43,317 bases of DNA from positions 1 through 43,317 of the IMG/VR virus record IMGVR_UViG_3300050821_005623; one strand, 5' to 3'. This DNA comes from a virus. Under the pieces are notes generated by a model, which saw nothing but the letters and a program-made list of their open reading frames with translations, was not told where the DNA came from and did no database searches. The translations under genes were made by a program, and so were the position numbers. Of this stretch, positions 34,381 through 43,307 are shown in pieces (position 1 is the stretch's first letter; every line of letters begins with the position of its first letter).

Positions 34381-37300
34381 TGCGAACCTCCGGGGAGGCG
34401 TATTGAAGATACTCTTTTCTTTCCTCCGGCGACATCTCTTTCAGTCTTTGCCGCTGTCTGTCATGTGACAACTGATTGAATACTTTCTGTCCGGTCGAGA
34501 GGTGAGCGGTCGTCTCAATGTTGTGGATCTGCCTTTCGGTCAACTTCAGGCGCACTAGGTTGCTTCTAGCTTCGTCAATGTCCTTCTGGACACCGGAATT
34601 AAATGCCCTCCGGTATGCTTCCCTTGCATCATGAACCTCCTTGGTCCCGCCCTTGGACCCAGACCACTCGTTGACAATCGAGTTATCAGTCCCGCTGTCC
34701 GATGTCCACCGACCACTCGGAGTGAACCCAAGTCCATCCATGATGGCATCCCCGATGCTGATCTTTCCCTCCTTCTTGACGGTATCTAGAATATTGGCAC
34801 CTGAAATAGGAAGCGCTACACCCTTGACCCAGTACTGAAGGATATCCAATGCGTTCCCGATCGGCTTGCCCATGTAATCCTTGTTGTAGGCAGCTTGCAG
34901 GGTGGTGGAGATTGACGGGTTGAGCTTGTTCCCGGCCCAGTGAGTGAGTCCACCAGCTATTCCAGTTGGCCATCCTCCGTTCTGGTTTATGTACTCATTG
35001 GTCGCAGGAAACTCCTTCATGAATCCCTGCATCTGAACCCGCTTCTTGGGGTCATTGGGATCGACTCGTGGAAAGACCATATCCCAGAGGGTGGGAACCG
35101 TTCTGGTAGCCATCCATGTTATCGCGGCCCCGGTCATCAACTGAGACGCATTGTAGTTCAGTCCGAACGCCAGACGGTTAGACCATCCCGGACCCTTCTC
35201 CTTGGACATCCTCGCCATATGGGCAACGTTCTTGGTCATGTCCATCACGGCATCACCCGTGGTTCTGACTAAACCGATCTGCCAGCCGAGAGCTAGAAGG
35301 TGGGAGGTCCCAAGCTCCTTGGCCATTCTGGGCCAGAGCAAGGTGTCGTAATTCATCTCTCCGTATCTGCCCTCGATGTCCCGGTTGATCTTCTGGTACT
35401 CTTTCAGAAGGGCAGCCCGGTTCTGGGGCTTGAAGAGATCGGGGTTGGTTTTGTAGAGGGTGTCCCGGCGCATCACCGCCGATGCCATCTTGATTCTAGG
35501 GGTCAGCTCTCCGAACCACCAGTGAGAGAACCACTCGCCGGAAAGCGTTCTATAACCCATTCTGGCAAGATTGGAGAGAGTATGGTCATTCCTCCACATG
35601 TCCCTGATTGCCTTGGGAATCTGATCAGTGATGAACTTGTGGAACATCATCTGTGTTTCCTCAGACACGTCCACCTTCAGGCCCATGTCCATGAACATCT
35701 TGACGTTCTCCTTCACCGTAGCAGTCGCCTGTGACCAAGGAATTCTTCCCTTGAGGACGTTGACCTCATCCGCCATTCCCATGAAACCCCTAGCAACATG
35801 CCAGATTCCCATTGGTGGAATCTGCGCGGTAAAGGCATTGGCCACATCACCCTTATTGGCCACGCCCAGTCCTGTCCTTCTCTGGGCCTCCGTGGCAATG
35901 TCGGCGCCTGCGATCTGGGCAATGTGCAGAGGGTGAAAGAGTGACCACTGGAGCTTGATGCTTCCGAGACCTTTCAGGCCATTGACGACCTTGAAGTAGG
36001 TTCTGGTCATCGCGCCCATCTGCATGTAACTGCGCTGATCAAAAGCGTTATTGAGAACTGGGACCACTCCGGGACTGACTCGGTAATTGATCTTGTGGCT
36101 TGGCTCTCCCGTCTTAGGATCAAAGGCTGATTCAGCGGTGGGAAACTCGGACCACTCCGACTTCACATCATACGGGAGATTGGGGTCATCCGAGCGGTAG
36201 GCCAGCCCCTGCTGTTCAAACTCACGAAGGGTGCGGATCTTCTCAATCGCCCGGTCACTGGCCGCCCATCTCATCTGCATCAGGCGTTCTGGGTTGTCGG
36301 TCAGCATTTTGTGACCTAGAGCCAGACGGAGGGCCAGCATCATCTGTCTCGGCTTGACGAAGCTCTGGCCACCTACTGATTTCCTGACATCGTTGAGCAG
36401 CCGGGGAAGGGCATCCCTCGGATGACTTAGAAGCTGGAAAAAGTAGTTCTCCCGTTCGTCGTAAACGATGTGGTAAGACTCATCCCTCTTGGCGATTGCC
36501 TCGTACATCGGGCCGTAGACATTCTTGTAGATCCAGTCGGCCTTAGGGTCTGACAAGGTTCTGCCTTCCTGATAATCAACGAAGTGCTGCACCCTCTCAT
36601 CGGATGAGAACTTGTTGAAGTAGTTCTCCCGGTTGTGGGATTCAATCCCTCCCTTCAGCTTGGCCTCGATCCCGGCCTGCCGCGCAATCTCGGCCTGCGC
36701 CATGTTCCGCATTCCTGCGGTTCTCCCCTTCTCGGCCTTGACGATGGCACCCGCTGTCTCCGACTCATCCCCGGCATAAGTCTCAGGAGAGAACTTAGCC
36801 TTGGCATCATACTTCAATTCCTTGGGGGTTTCCCCGAGGCTTATATGTGGTAATCCGGCGTAGAAGTTGACTCCTTCTTCTTTGTCTCGGGCGAACTTGG
36901 CGAGCTTGGGGGCTTCCCCCAGCATCGCATCCAGGTCGTCAGGATTAATAGGCACCCCAGAAAAGAAATAGTCATTAAATGGGTCGTCAGAGGATTCATT
37001 CGACTTCTTATTTTCGGCAGGCGTTCGCTGTTCTTTAGTCGTTCCTAAATCCTCGATCTTATCAATCACCTTCTTGGAGAAATCCTTCTGCTCCTCAGGG
37101 GTCATGAGGGCAATGGCTCGATCCAGATGATCATGCGCCTCATCGACGTTTCCCTTCTCGTGGTGATCGACCGCCTTGGTGACTTCCTCGTTGACTGCCG
37201 GGTTGTCGTGGAAGGTGAACTCGCCGCCCTGCGCATCCTCGTTGAAGGTGACTGACCTTCTGGGAGATCCCAGATCCTTCAGCCAGTCCACGCCGCTCAG

Positions 37301-38920
37301 ACTCGGGTTGACCGGCCTCTCCGCACTGGTGGCGATCGGATTGACAGGGGACTCCACCTCTGATTCCTGACCTAGAACACTAGAAGCCGAGACTGGGTAT
37401 GACTTTGGAGCAGGAGGTCCCGTTTCACCGATGTGCATGTCATCCTGAATCTCGCCCTTTTCGGAGAGAGGGCTTTTGTACTCGCCTCCCTTTCCGTGGG
37501 ACATCAGGACCCCTGTGACCAGCCCGACAATCCAGGACTTAGCATCCTGATTAATCGAGCTAGGTCGTCCCTGAATCCAGTTCTCAACCTCGGAGTCGGC
37601 AGCTGAAGCAACTGAGTTGGCGAATCCACTGGCCACCCGGCCCCACCCGGTGTTCATCAGCAGCTGCGAGAACCCGCGCATCCCCATCTCCTGAACGGAT
37701 GAACCCACAGCATTCTTCTGGTGCTCTTCCACGGCCCTTCCGTAACCAGTAGTTCCCTCCCATGCCATCCCCCAGAGTGCCGCCGCCTTCCCGGTCGATC
37801 CCATTCCGAAACTAATTGCTACTCCGGGAACGGAACCCACGGCTTGGCCGGCCACTCCCGCTACCTGAGAACCTAGATCGCTTCCGGTCGCTTCCTGCCG
37901 CTGATTGGCCTGCTGATCGAATTGGTCAGCCCGTTCCTTCGCGCTCTTGGTGAAACTCCTGAAATAGTCATCAGCTCCGGCGTATCCCGGCACGTTCTTT
38001 CTGGCCCAGTCGGTTGCGGACTGTTCCCATCCGTAAATTCCGGCCGCTTTCCAGAGATCAGCCAGAGACTGGGGCGCCCGGTCAATGTCGGCAAAGGTGT
38101 GCTCTTCTGCGGCCTGCACGTTCTGGGCGAACGCCGCCAGCCCGACAGCATTGGTGCTAGGTTTCGGAGGGTTGAGCCTCTCCTTGAACTGGTCGTAATC
38201 CCCCTTGGCTCCCTGATTGTCATAGAGCCACCGGGATAGGTCGTCATCAGATTTCCCCTTCGCGATATCGGGGTAGGCAATCTTGAACTTCTCCAGGGGC
38301 GTTCTAGGTCGTTCTTCCTCTTCCTTGATCAGCTTGGCAGCGTTGGGGTCACGGGCATAGACCTCCAGTTTGTCGGCAGAAATCTCAGGGAAAGCTGGCC
38401 TGATTACCTTATTGAAAATGTCCTGATCTGACTCTTTACTAAGTTCAGGATGATCATTCTTCAGCTTTGTAAAGAGATCACCAGTCGGAGATTGTTTTGG
38501 CTCCTCTGGCTTTTCTTCTTCAGGAGCCTGTTTCTCGTAATAATTGGGAAGAAAGGCTAGGTACTTCTCTCGGATCTGCTCATCAGACATTGCCATGTTG
38601 GCAACGTGTTGATACTCATCCGCGTGGGTTCCTTCCTGAGGACCGGAAGGAGAATAGATGTCCACCCGGCGATTGCTCTCCGGCGCTGAGTCCTCATCAT
38701 AGTAGACTGCGCCGTTGTACTCGAATGGCTGGCCTGTGGATTTTCCCGAAACCCCAAACCTTGCGATTCTCTCTGCTTGGGTCAGCGCTACCGAATGATG
38801 GGAGGGATCTGCTGACAACTGGTTGTCCCGATCTCCAATACCTGCGGCTGATGCCGAGTCGTAGTCTGGATCTCCGGGGCGTTCGTAGCCGTAGTAAGTT
38901 GTCTGGGTTTCGTCGGACAC
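34361..38920 (-). CDS. Giant polyvalent-type virion/ejection protein
   Basis: 1519 residues from a GTG at 38920 that overlaps the previous TAG by one base. The N-terminal third is charged and disordered-looking with repeated F.(K)L...P.L short units (LFTKLKNDHPELSKES, LEKFKIAYPDIAKGKS). A Gly/Ala-rich segment near 350-480 (GSVPGVAISFGMGSTGKAA) is membrane-like. The C-terminal half (RENYFFQLLSHPRDALPRLL ... IEGRYGEMNYDTLLWPRMAKELG ... LLALGWQIGLVRTTGD) fits the large-polyvalent-protein-associated domains of giant podovirus proteins carried in the virion and ejected with DNA. No lysozyme motif is visible. Confidence 0.75.
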   Translation of the reverse strand: MSDETQTTYYGYERPGDPDYDSASAAGIGDRDNQLSADPSHHSVALTQAERIARFGVSGKSTGQPFEYNGAVYYDEDSAPESNRRVDIYSPSGPQEGTHADEYQHVANMAMSDEQIREKYLAFLPNYYEKQAPEEEKPEEPKQSPTGDLFTKLKNDHPELSKESDQDIFNKVIRPAFPEISADKLEVYARDPNAAKLIKEEEERPRTPLEKFKIAYPDIAKGKSDDDLSRWLYDNQGAKGDYDQFKERLNPPKPSTNAVGLAAFAQNVQAAEEHTFADIDRAPQSLADLWKAAGIYGWEQSATDWARKNVPGYAGADDYFRSFTKSAKERADQFDQQANQRQEATGSDLGSQVAGVAGQAVGSVPGVAISFGMGSTGKAAALWGMAWEGTTGYGRAVEEHQKNAVGSSVQEMGMRGFSQLLMNTGWGRVASGFANSVASAADSEVENWIQGRPSSINQDAKSWIVGLVTGVLMSHGKGGEYKSPLSEKGEIQDDMHIGETGPPAPKSYPVSASSVLGQESEVESPVNPIATSAERPVNPSLSGVDWLKDLGSPRRSVTFNEDAQGGEFTFHDNPAVNEEVTKAVDHHEKGNVDEAHDHLDRAIALMTPEEQKDFSKKVIDKIEDLGTTKEQRTPAENKKSNESSDDPFNDYFFSGVPINPDDLDAMLGEAPKLAKFARDKEEGVNFYAGLPHISLGETPKELKYDAKAKFSPETYAGDESETAGAIVKAEKGRTAGMRNMAQAEIARQAGIEAKLKGGIESHNRENYFNKFSSDERVQHFVDYQEGRTLSDPKADWIYKNVYGPMYEAIAKRDESYHIVYDERENYFFQLLSHPRDALPRLLNDVRKSVGGQSFVKPRQMMLALRLALGHKMLTDNPERLMQMRWAASDRAIEKIRTLREFEQQGLAYRSDDPNLPYDVKSEWSEFPTAESAFDPKTGEPSHKINYRVSPGVVPVLNNAFDQRSYMQMGAMTRTYFKVVNGLKGLGSIKLQWSLFHPLHIAQIAGADIATEAQRRTGLGVANKGDVANAFTAQIPPMGIWHVARGFMGMADEVNVLKGRIPWSQATATVKENVKMFMDMGLKVDVSEETQMMFHKFITDQIPKAIRDMWRNDHTLSNLARMGYRTLSGEWFSHWWFGELTPRIKMASAVMRRDTLYKTNPDLFKPQNRAALLKEYQKINRDIEGRYGEMNYDTLLWPRMAKELGTSHLLALGWQIGLVRTTGDAVMDMTKNVAHMARMSKEKGPGWSNRLAFGLNYNASQLMTGAAITWMATRTVPTLWDMVFPRVDPNDPKKRVQMQGFMKEFPATNEYINQNGGWPTGIAGGLTHWAGNKLNPSISTTLQAAYNKDYMGKPIGNALDILQYWVKGVALPISGANILDTVKKEGKISIGDAIMDGLGFTPSGRWTSDSGTDNSIVNEWSGSKGGTKEVHDAREAYRRAFNSGVQKDIDEARSNLVRLKLTERQIHNIETTAHLSTGQKVFNQLSHDRQRQRLKEMSPEERKEYLQYASPEVRNEFGNQ

Positions 38921-39999
38921 TACTGATCTCCAAACAGAGTTTTTCGCACATCATCTGCTGTCGGTGACTTAGGTTTGGCATCCTTGGCAGGGTGATTCCT
39001 TCGACGATCAGCAGCTGTGGATTCCGTGTCTTTCCAGTCCGTGTACTTCTCCACCTTGTCTGCGCCCACCGGGTCAGTTTCCGGGTCAACCTTGCCGTCC
39101 GTCTTGTCCTTGATGTACTGGCGGTAGTCCTGCCAGTCTCTCGGGTGCAGGACCTTGGCCGTCTTATCCGCCCCCCTGACGAACCTCGAATCCGCCTTCT
39201 CCTGATTTTCGAGATGCTTGACCACACCTTTCATGTCCCTCGTTCTAGCAGCCTTCATCATTGTAGGATCTAGAAACTCAGATGAGACCGCGTGGATCAT
39301 CTTGAACTGGTCATCGAGAGCCAGTCGCTTGTTACCGAGGATGTCTTTGTAAATCTGGTGGCGCTGCTGATTGGAGGCGTGGATTGCCTGCACCTGCTCC
39401 TTCCATTCAGTCCAGTCGTTCTTGGCCGCCTGATCCCGGCCCTTGGTGTAGTTCTGCATGAACGAACCCAGAGCAGACATCATGGCACCCTTGGCAAATC
39501 CATTCCCCTTGGCGCCGAACATCATGGCGATCGGAACCGCGACAGCTAGAAGGTTGGTGACCGCTCCCATCCAGGTCTGTTTTTCATGAGATGGAGGAGG
39601 CGGATAAGGCTGATCGTCCTCGCCTTCATGTTGCCGCGCCTGCTGGTCGTCCTGCGCCATCTGCCGGTATTTCTCCCACATCGGAGCCGTTCTAGCTTGC
39701 AGCTGATCATAGGACCTTCTGGCAGATCGCGTTTGCTCCATCGAATGCTGCATCCTCTCCTCTGGGGTGTACGGCTGAGTGACATCGGCCACGTCTCCCT
39801 CTCCCCGTCCCTCCTCATCTTCCGGGATAGCAGGAACAGAATCACCGGGGTCAGTGTGCAGATCCCCGCTGGTATCCCCCTTTGGTTCGTCGGTATTCGC
39901 TGGCTTTAGTGGAATATCCCCGGAGTCCTTCAGTTGCTGCTCGCCAGTTGCAAGGGCCTCATCCGGGTCGATGTCTCTTCCGTAGTCGTCGTCAGCCAT
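38920..39999 (-). CDS. Internal virion-type protein with a membrane-like segment
   Basis: 359 residues. A long acidic N-terminus (1-80), then a helical, Gln/Arg-rich part (MQHSMEQTRSARRSYDQLQ), then one hydrophobic segment (TWMGAVTNLLAVAVPIAMMFGAKG) and a charged helical C-terminus with many DWKD- and KDKTDGK-like runs. This plan recurs in podovirus ejection proteins that pass into the host envelope. It lies between the TfuA gene and the giant protein. No enzyme motif. Confidence 0.65.
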   Translation of the reverse strand: MADDDYGRDIDPDEALATGEQQLKDSGDIPLKPANTDEPKGDTSGDLHTDPGDSVPAIPEDEEGRGEGDVADVTQPYTPEERMQHSMEQTRSARRSYDQLQARTAPMWEKYRQMAQDDQQARQHEGEDDQPYPPPPSHEKQTWMGAVTNLLAVAVPIAMMFGAKGNGFAKGAMMSALGSFMQNYTKGRDQAAKNDWTEWKEQVQAIHASNQQRHQIYKDILGNKRLALDDQFKMIHAVSSEFLDPTMMKAARTRDMKGVVKHLENQEKADSRFVRGADKTAKVLHPRDWQDYRQYIKDKTDGKVDPETDPVGADKVEKYTDWKDTESTAADRRRNHPAKDAKPKSPTADDVRKTLFGDQ

Positions 40000-40005
40000 A
40001 CTTTC

Positions 40006-40539
40006 CTACTCTGCCAGAATTCGATCTAGAATCACTTGCAAAAACGGGGTTATTGCTTCTTTGTTCAATGTGGTGGATACTTTTTCCGTATTAGACCGTG
40101 AAAACTCAACAGCTTCTAAAGCATCTTCACGCTTCGCTTCGTGCCCAACGCGAGGTGTTGAAAGAGGTCTGTAAGTCTCTGGATCAAAGTTCAGGATTAC
40201 CAGAGAGTCATCCTCTTCACCATCACGGAAGCGTTCGTAGATTCTTCCTATTCCCTTCATTCCGTACCGATCCAATTCCGCTGCACGAATTGCTCCCATC
40301 GAAGACGAGCCAATACAGTAAACTCCTTGTAGGAGAGCAAAGACCAACTCTTTGTGCCAAACCGATAAAGTTTGGTTAAAGGTTCCGTCGATCAGTACGA
40401 TCTGCCTCGGTTCTAGGTTGAGGACATCACGGATAACATCTCCTTGAGCTGCTGGACCTTTCCAGAGTTCTCCGGGCCAAGGCTCTGGATAGTGTCCATA
40501 TAGACTTGGGCCAACGTAGTAAATCGTATCGGTCTCCAT
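40006..40539 (-). CDS. tfuA: TfuA-like protein, partner of YcaO
   Basis: 177 residues. Landmarks of the TfuA-like core: YVGPSL (8-13), GDV (33-35), IVLIDGTFNQTLSVWHKEL (47-65), GSSSMGAIRAAEL (77-89) and YGMKGIGRIYERFRDGEEDD (92-111). TfuA proteins act with YcaO enzymes to place sulfur in backbone amides: known cases are thioglycine in methyl-CoM reductase and thioamide RiPPs. Here the gene directly follows a ycaO gene and overlaps it by 127 bases in another frame, with both ends protein-like. Phage carriage inside a virion operon is very unusual. Substrate unknown. Confidence 0.87.
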   Translation of the reverse strand: METDTIYYVGPSLYGHYPEPWPGELWKGPAAQGDVIRDVLNLEPRQIVLIDGTFNQTLSVWHKELVFALLQGVYCIGSSSMGAIRAAELDRYGMKGIGRIYERFRDGEEDDSLVILNFDPETYRPLSTPRVGHEAKREDALEAVEFSRSNTEKVSTTLNKEAITPFLQVILDRILAE

Positions 40540-41612
40540 GTATCCTCACTGACGAATTGCGGACATTCCAGACCAAGGATGATCGTCTTCACTGCGTGAA
40601 AATCACCTAGATCAATGTGCTTGTAATAGATATTATTCCTCCATGCGGACAGCTTATGAAGAACTAAAGTCAGTTCGTCCTTCACGGATAATTCGGGCAT
40701 TTGGTCGGGAGGAAAAGGAACGGTGGGTATTGGATCAAGTTCTGACCGCACTTCTTTTAGAGTCCGATCTCGATTGCTTACAAAGTCTCTCCGAAGAATA
40801 TCATCTCTTGCACCGGAGAGCCACACAGCACGGCTCTGGATCGCTTCTAGAATCGCCCGTTCAGCAGCTCGTGAACTCGTTATGCTACATCCGAAACCGG
40901 AAAAAGAACCCTCATCCCCGGCAATGACCGCCCAGTAGACAGGAAGGTGAATGTCCCATGAGCATGAAAAAAGGTAGATGGACAAACCTGCCCTCTTGGC
41001 AAGCTCTTCAAGATTTGGTGGAAGAGATACGCGAGGAGCAGGAACTCCAAGATGTTTCCACGCCACGCGGCGAAGCGTTACCTGATCCCGTTCTACCACC
41101 TCTAAAAGACCCTGCAAGAAAGCGTCATCGAAAGTACCGCCCACTGCCTGCCCGTTAGACGAACGCATGAAGTGTTTAGGCAATTCGACTCTCTTTGTCA
41201 TCCAGATCATCTCGGATGGAAAAATGATGGACTTGTCACTGGCGTAATGAGTCACCGTTTCCAGTGCAATTGGCGACTCGGTTGTCCATTTAGAACCCTT
41301 GCATGTTGGGAGGCCGGGATCGTGCTCAAGAGGTCCAACATAGAATCTCCCGGTCGGGTTCTCGAAGGTGTGAAATTCAATAGCCTCCGCGACTGCCCCT
41401 GCCCTCGCCGCCTCCCGTGTCGTTCCTTTTCCTCCGCTGACCGATATGGATTTGCCGCACGGCCTAGAACATGAGTAGACCGGAACTCCAATGATGTCGT
41501 AGCCAGTGAGGTCGGCCACCCGTGTTACCTCGAAGCGCTCGAATAACTCATCTCTGGTCAGGCAGTTCAGATCACATGCCGTCAGCCAACGAGAATCCGC
41601 ACGGGTCATCAT
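40413..41612 (-). CDS. ycaO: YcaO-domain peptide-backbone-modifying enzyme
   Basis: 399 residues. YcaO landmarks: GGKGTTREAARAGAVAEAIE (60-79), the ATP-binding helix; SNGQAVGGTFDDAFLQGLLEVVERD (152-176) in two parts, the second nucleotide/metal helix; later SGFGCSITSSRAAERAILEAIQSR. YcaO enzymes activate backbone amides with ATP so that Cys/Ser/Thr cyclise or sulfide adds. The C-terminus (KEMLSVMSST) lacks the PxPxP tail of azoline-forming cyclodehydratases, which with the adjoining TfuA favours thioamidation. The ATG overlaps the stop of the Gly-rich ejection protein as ATGA. Enzyme class is firm; product is inferred. Confidence 0.9.
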   Translation of the reverse strand: MMTRADSRWLTACDLNCLTRDELFERFEVTRVADLTGYDIIGVPVYSCSRPCGKSISVSGGKGTTREAARAGAVAEAIEFHTFENPTGRFYVGPLEHDPGLPTCKGSKWTTESPIALETVTHYASDKSIIFPSEMIWMTKRVELPKHFMRSSNGQAVGGTFDDAFLQGLLEVVERDQVTLRRVAWKHLGVPAPRVSLPPNLEELAKRAGLSIYLFSCSWDIHLPVYWAVIAGDEGSFSGFGCSITSSRAAERAILEAIQSRAVWLSGARDDILRRDFVSNRDRTLKEVRSELDPIPTVPFPPDQMPELSVKDELTLVLHKLSAWRNNIYYKHIDLGDFHAVKTIILGLECPQFVSEDTWRPIRFTTLAQVYMDTIQSLGPENSGKVQQLKEMLSVMSST

Positions 41613-42697
41613 GCCACAGCTGCCAGCCCTGCCGCTGAAACCGCCGCCGAAGCTCCGGCCCCGGCGCCGGTCCCGATCCCTGCCGCGCCAACGCCACCGA
41701 TTATGCCGCCCAAGCTACCAGCAGCTCCACCGAACAGGCCGCCCAGAGAACCTAGAAGCCCACCGCTTCCACCAGAACCGCCGCCGCCCTTACCCATGAT
41801 CGACCCCAGGCCGCCCATCATGGAACTCTTGCCCTGCGAGGATGCCTGAGATTCAGCTGTTTCCAGCTGGGCGTTGACCTGTGCTTGATCTGCTTCCTGC
41901 TGTAGCTGAAGTTGAAGACCTTGAAGCTGCACTCCGTAAGTCTGACCAATCTGGTTGAAGAAGGAACCTAGAACCCCTGCCCCTCCAACCGCCTGAGAAA
42001 ATGCTTGAGCATTCATCCCTCCCGCCTGTTGAGCCACATTTGACCACATGGCACCTAACGCCTGAAGGTTACCTGCGGAAAGTCCCTGCTCTCCCGTCAC
42101 TAATTGCTGGGCAAGTTGAACTCCTTGTTGAGCGAGTTGAATGTTTCCTTGGGTCAACTGACCAGCAGTGGCCGCTCCAGATTGAGCGACTTGATTCTTC
42201 AGCATCGCGTTCTGAGTTGAAGAAGTCAGTCCTTCGCTTGCAAGCTGTTGCTGGATCGCTGCTTGACCTGATTGAGTCGCTTGATCAACGTATGCCTGCT
42301 GAGACTTGTAGAGCCCGGTCCCATTTTCCAGCTGACTGACTTGGTTCTCAGCGTTGTTCAGGTAGCCCTGACCTTGCTGTTCTAGGTTATTCGCGGTATT
42401 GACCTCACCCTGCATCTGGCCGGAGAGGCCCATCAGGTTTGCCAGTCCTTCAGATTCCAGACCCCACGGGTTGGTTCCGATCCCTGCACCCAGCTGTCCT
42501 TGCCATTCACCCTGCCCCTGCTGGAACATGGTGTTGATCCCGCCTTGCTGGTTGAGAAACTGGGATTCCTCGGTAGTCAGGTCGGTCAGCCCCTGCATGA
42601 TTGAAGGGGTTCCCGGAGCGTTCTGATTGAACAGCAGAGGCAACGGCCTTATTGCTGTAGCATCACTCGGACCTGTACCGCCTCCACCTTTTCCCAT
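41609..42697 (-). CDS. Gln/Gly-rich internal virion (ejection-type) protein
   Basis: 362 residues. An N-terminal Gly patch (MGKGGGGTGPSD) is followed by a long Gln/Ala/Asn-rich helical region (SGQAAIQQQLASEGL, GNIQLAQQGVQLAQQLVTGEQ, LQLQLQQEADQAQVNAQLET), then a final ~75 residues dominated by Gly, Ser and Ala (GKGGGGSGGSGGLLGSLGG ... GIIGGVGAAGIG). Such proteins in podoviruses are packaged and form a channel in the host envelope. A ribosome site (CAGGAA) precedes the ATG. Its stop overlaps the ycaO ATG, so a modifying enzyme is made right after it; the Gly/Ser tail is the best candidate substrate by proximity. Confidence 0.72.
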   Translation of the reverse strand: MGKGGGGTGPSDATAIRPLPLLFNQNAPGTPSIMQGLTDLTTEESQFLNQQGGINTMFQQGQGEWQGQLGAGIGTNPWGLESEGLANLMGLSGQMQGEVNTANNLEQQGQGYLNNAENQVSQLENGTGLYKSQQAYVDQATQSGQAAIQQQLASEGLTSSTQNAMLKNQVAQSGAATAGQLTQGNIQLAQQGVQLAQQLVTGEQGLSAGNLQALGAMWSNVAQQAGGMNAQAFSQAVGGAGVLGSFFNQIGQTYGVQLQGLQLQLQQEADQAQVNAQLETAESQASSQGKSSMMGGLGSIMGKGGGGSGGSGGLLGSLGGLFGGAAGSLGGIIGGVGAAGIGTGAGAGASAAVSAAGLAAVA

Positions 42698-43307
42698 GAT
42701 TTCTATTCCTGAACTTTACTGGGTCACCGACAAAGTTAATAAATACTGCCGATTCGATAACGTTATCACAAGTCAGTTCAAAGACGATCTAGAATTCAAA
42801 CGGCTGATACGTCTCTGGCTGATCTGGGCCAATCGAAAAGGGTTCATCCATGTCCTCGGAGATCCACCGATCGGTTGCGTCATCGCAAGGCCATGCAATG
42901 GGTTCAGCACTGAGCTGTCGGATTTCTTCTTCTCTGAAGAGGATGGGGATTCCCTGTGGGTGGATTTTCTTTGGGCGCCCCATAACTGGCCAGCTGTTCG
43001 TGACTTCCTCATCAGTACCGGAAAGCTCTATGGAGGGTGGGAGCGAAGGGATAACTTTAAGGTTCATACGATTGATATTAGAAAGCTGTGCTCACGTCAC
43101 ATTGACCAGAAGGTCAAGACTCGTTCCGTAGCTGTTACCGGAGAACATGGCATTGGTTCCGGCAGGAACGGATATCCCGGTACTGACCATATTAATGGCA
43201 GCAGACCCGCTGGGAAAAGCGCTGATGACAAAGGCGTTTCCACTGGGGTTGGTGGCCGCGAACTTCAAATTAACAGCGCTGCCGCTGGCGTTTCCAAAGC
43301 GGAATGA
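42696..43307 (+). CDS. Rightward gene within the late module, unknown
   Basis: 203 residues from the ATG at 42696, which overlaps the leftward ATG of the ejection protein by two bases. No ribosome site is seen; a TTG at 42627 with GGAG is an alternative. The first ~130 residues look real: YWVTDKVNKYCRFDNVI, IWANRKGFIHVLGDP, LWVDFLWAPHNWPAVRDFL, GGWERRDNFKVHTIDIRKL, a Trp-rich layout I associate with small phage proteins of acetyltransferase-like type. The last ~70 residues are antisense to the junction-spanning virion gene and are poor in composition. So the gene may truly end earlier by frameshift. Function not assigned. Confidence 0.5.
   Translation: MISIPELYWVTDKVNKYCRFDNVITSQFKDDLEFKRLIRLWLIWANRKGFIHVLGDPPIGCVIARPCNGFSTELSDFFFSEEDGDSLWVDFLWAPHNWPAVRDFLISTGKLYGGWERRDNFKVHTIDIRKLCSRHIDQKVKTRSVAVTGEHGIGSGRNGYPGTDHINGSRPAGKSADDKGVSTGVGGRELQINSAAAGVSKAE

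Noticed and set aside
42789-43067. Leftward 92-residue frame that would be collinear with the late operon
   Set aside because: No ribosome site and weaker composition than the Trp-rich rightward frame on the same bases; kept only as an alternative.
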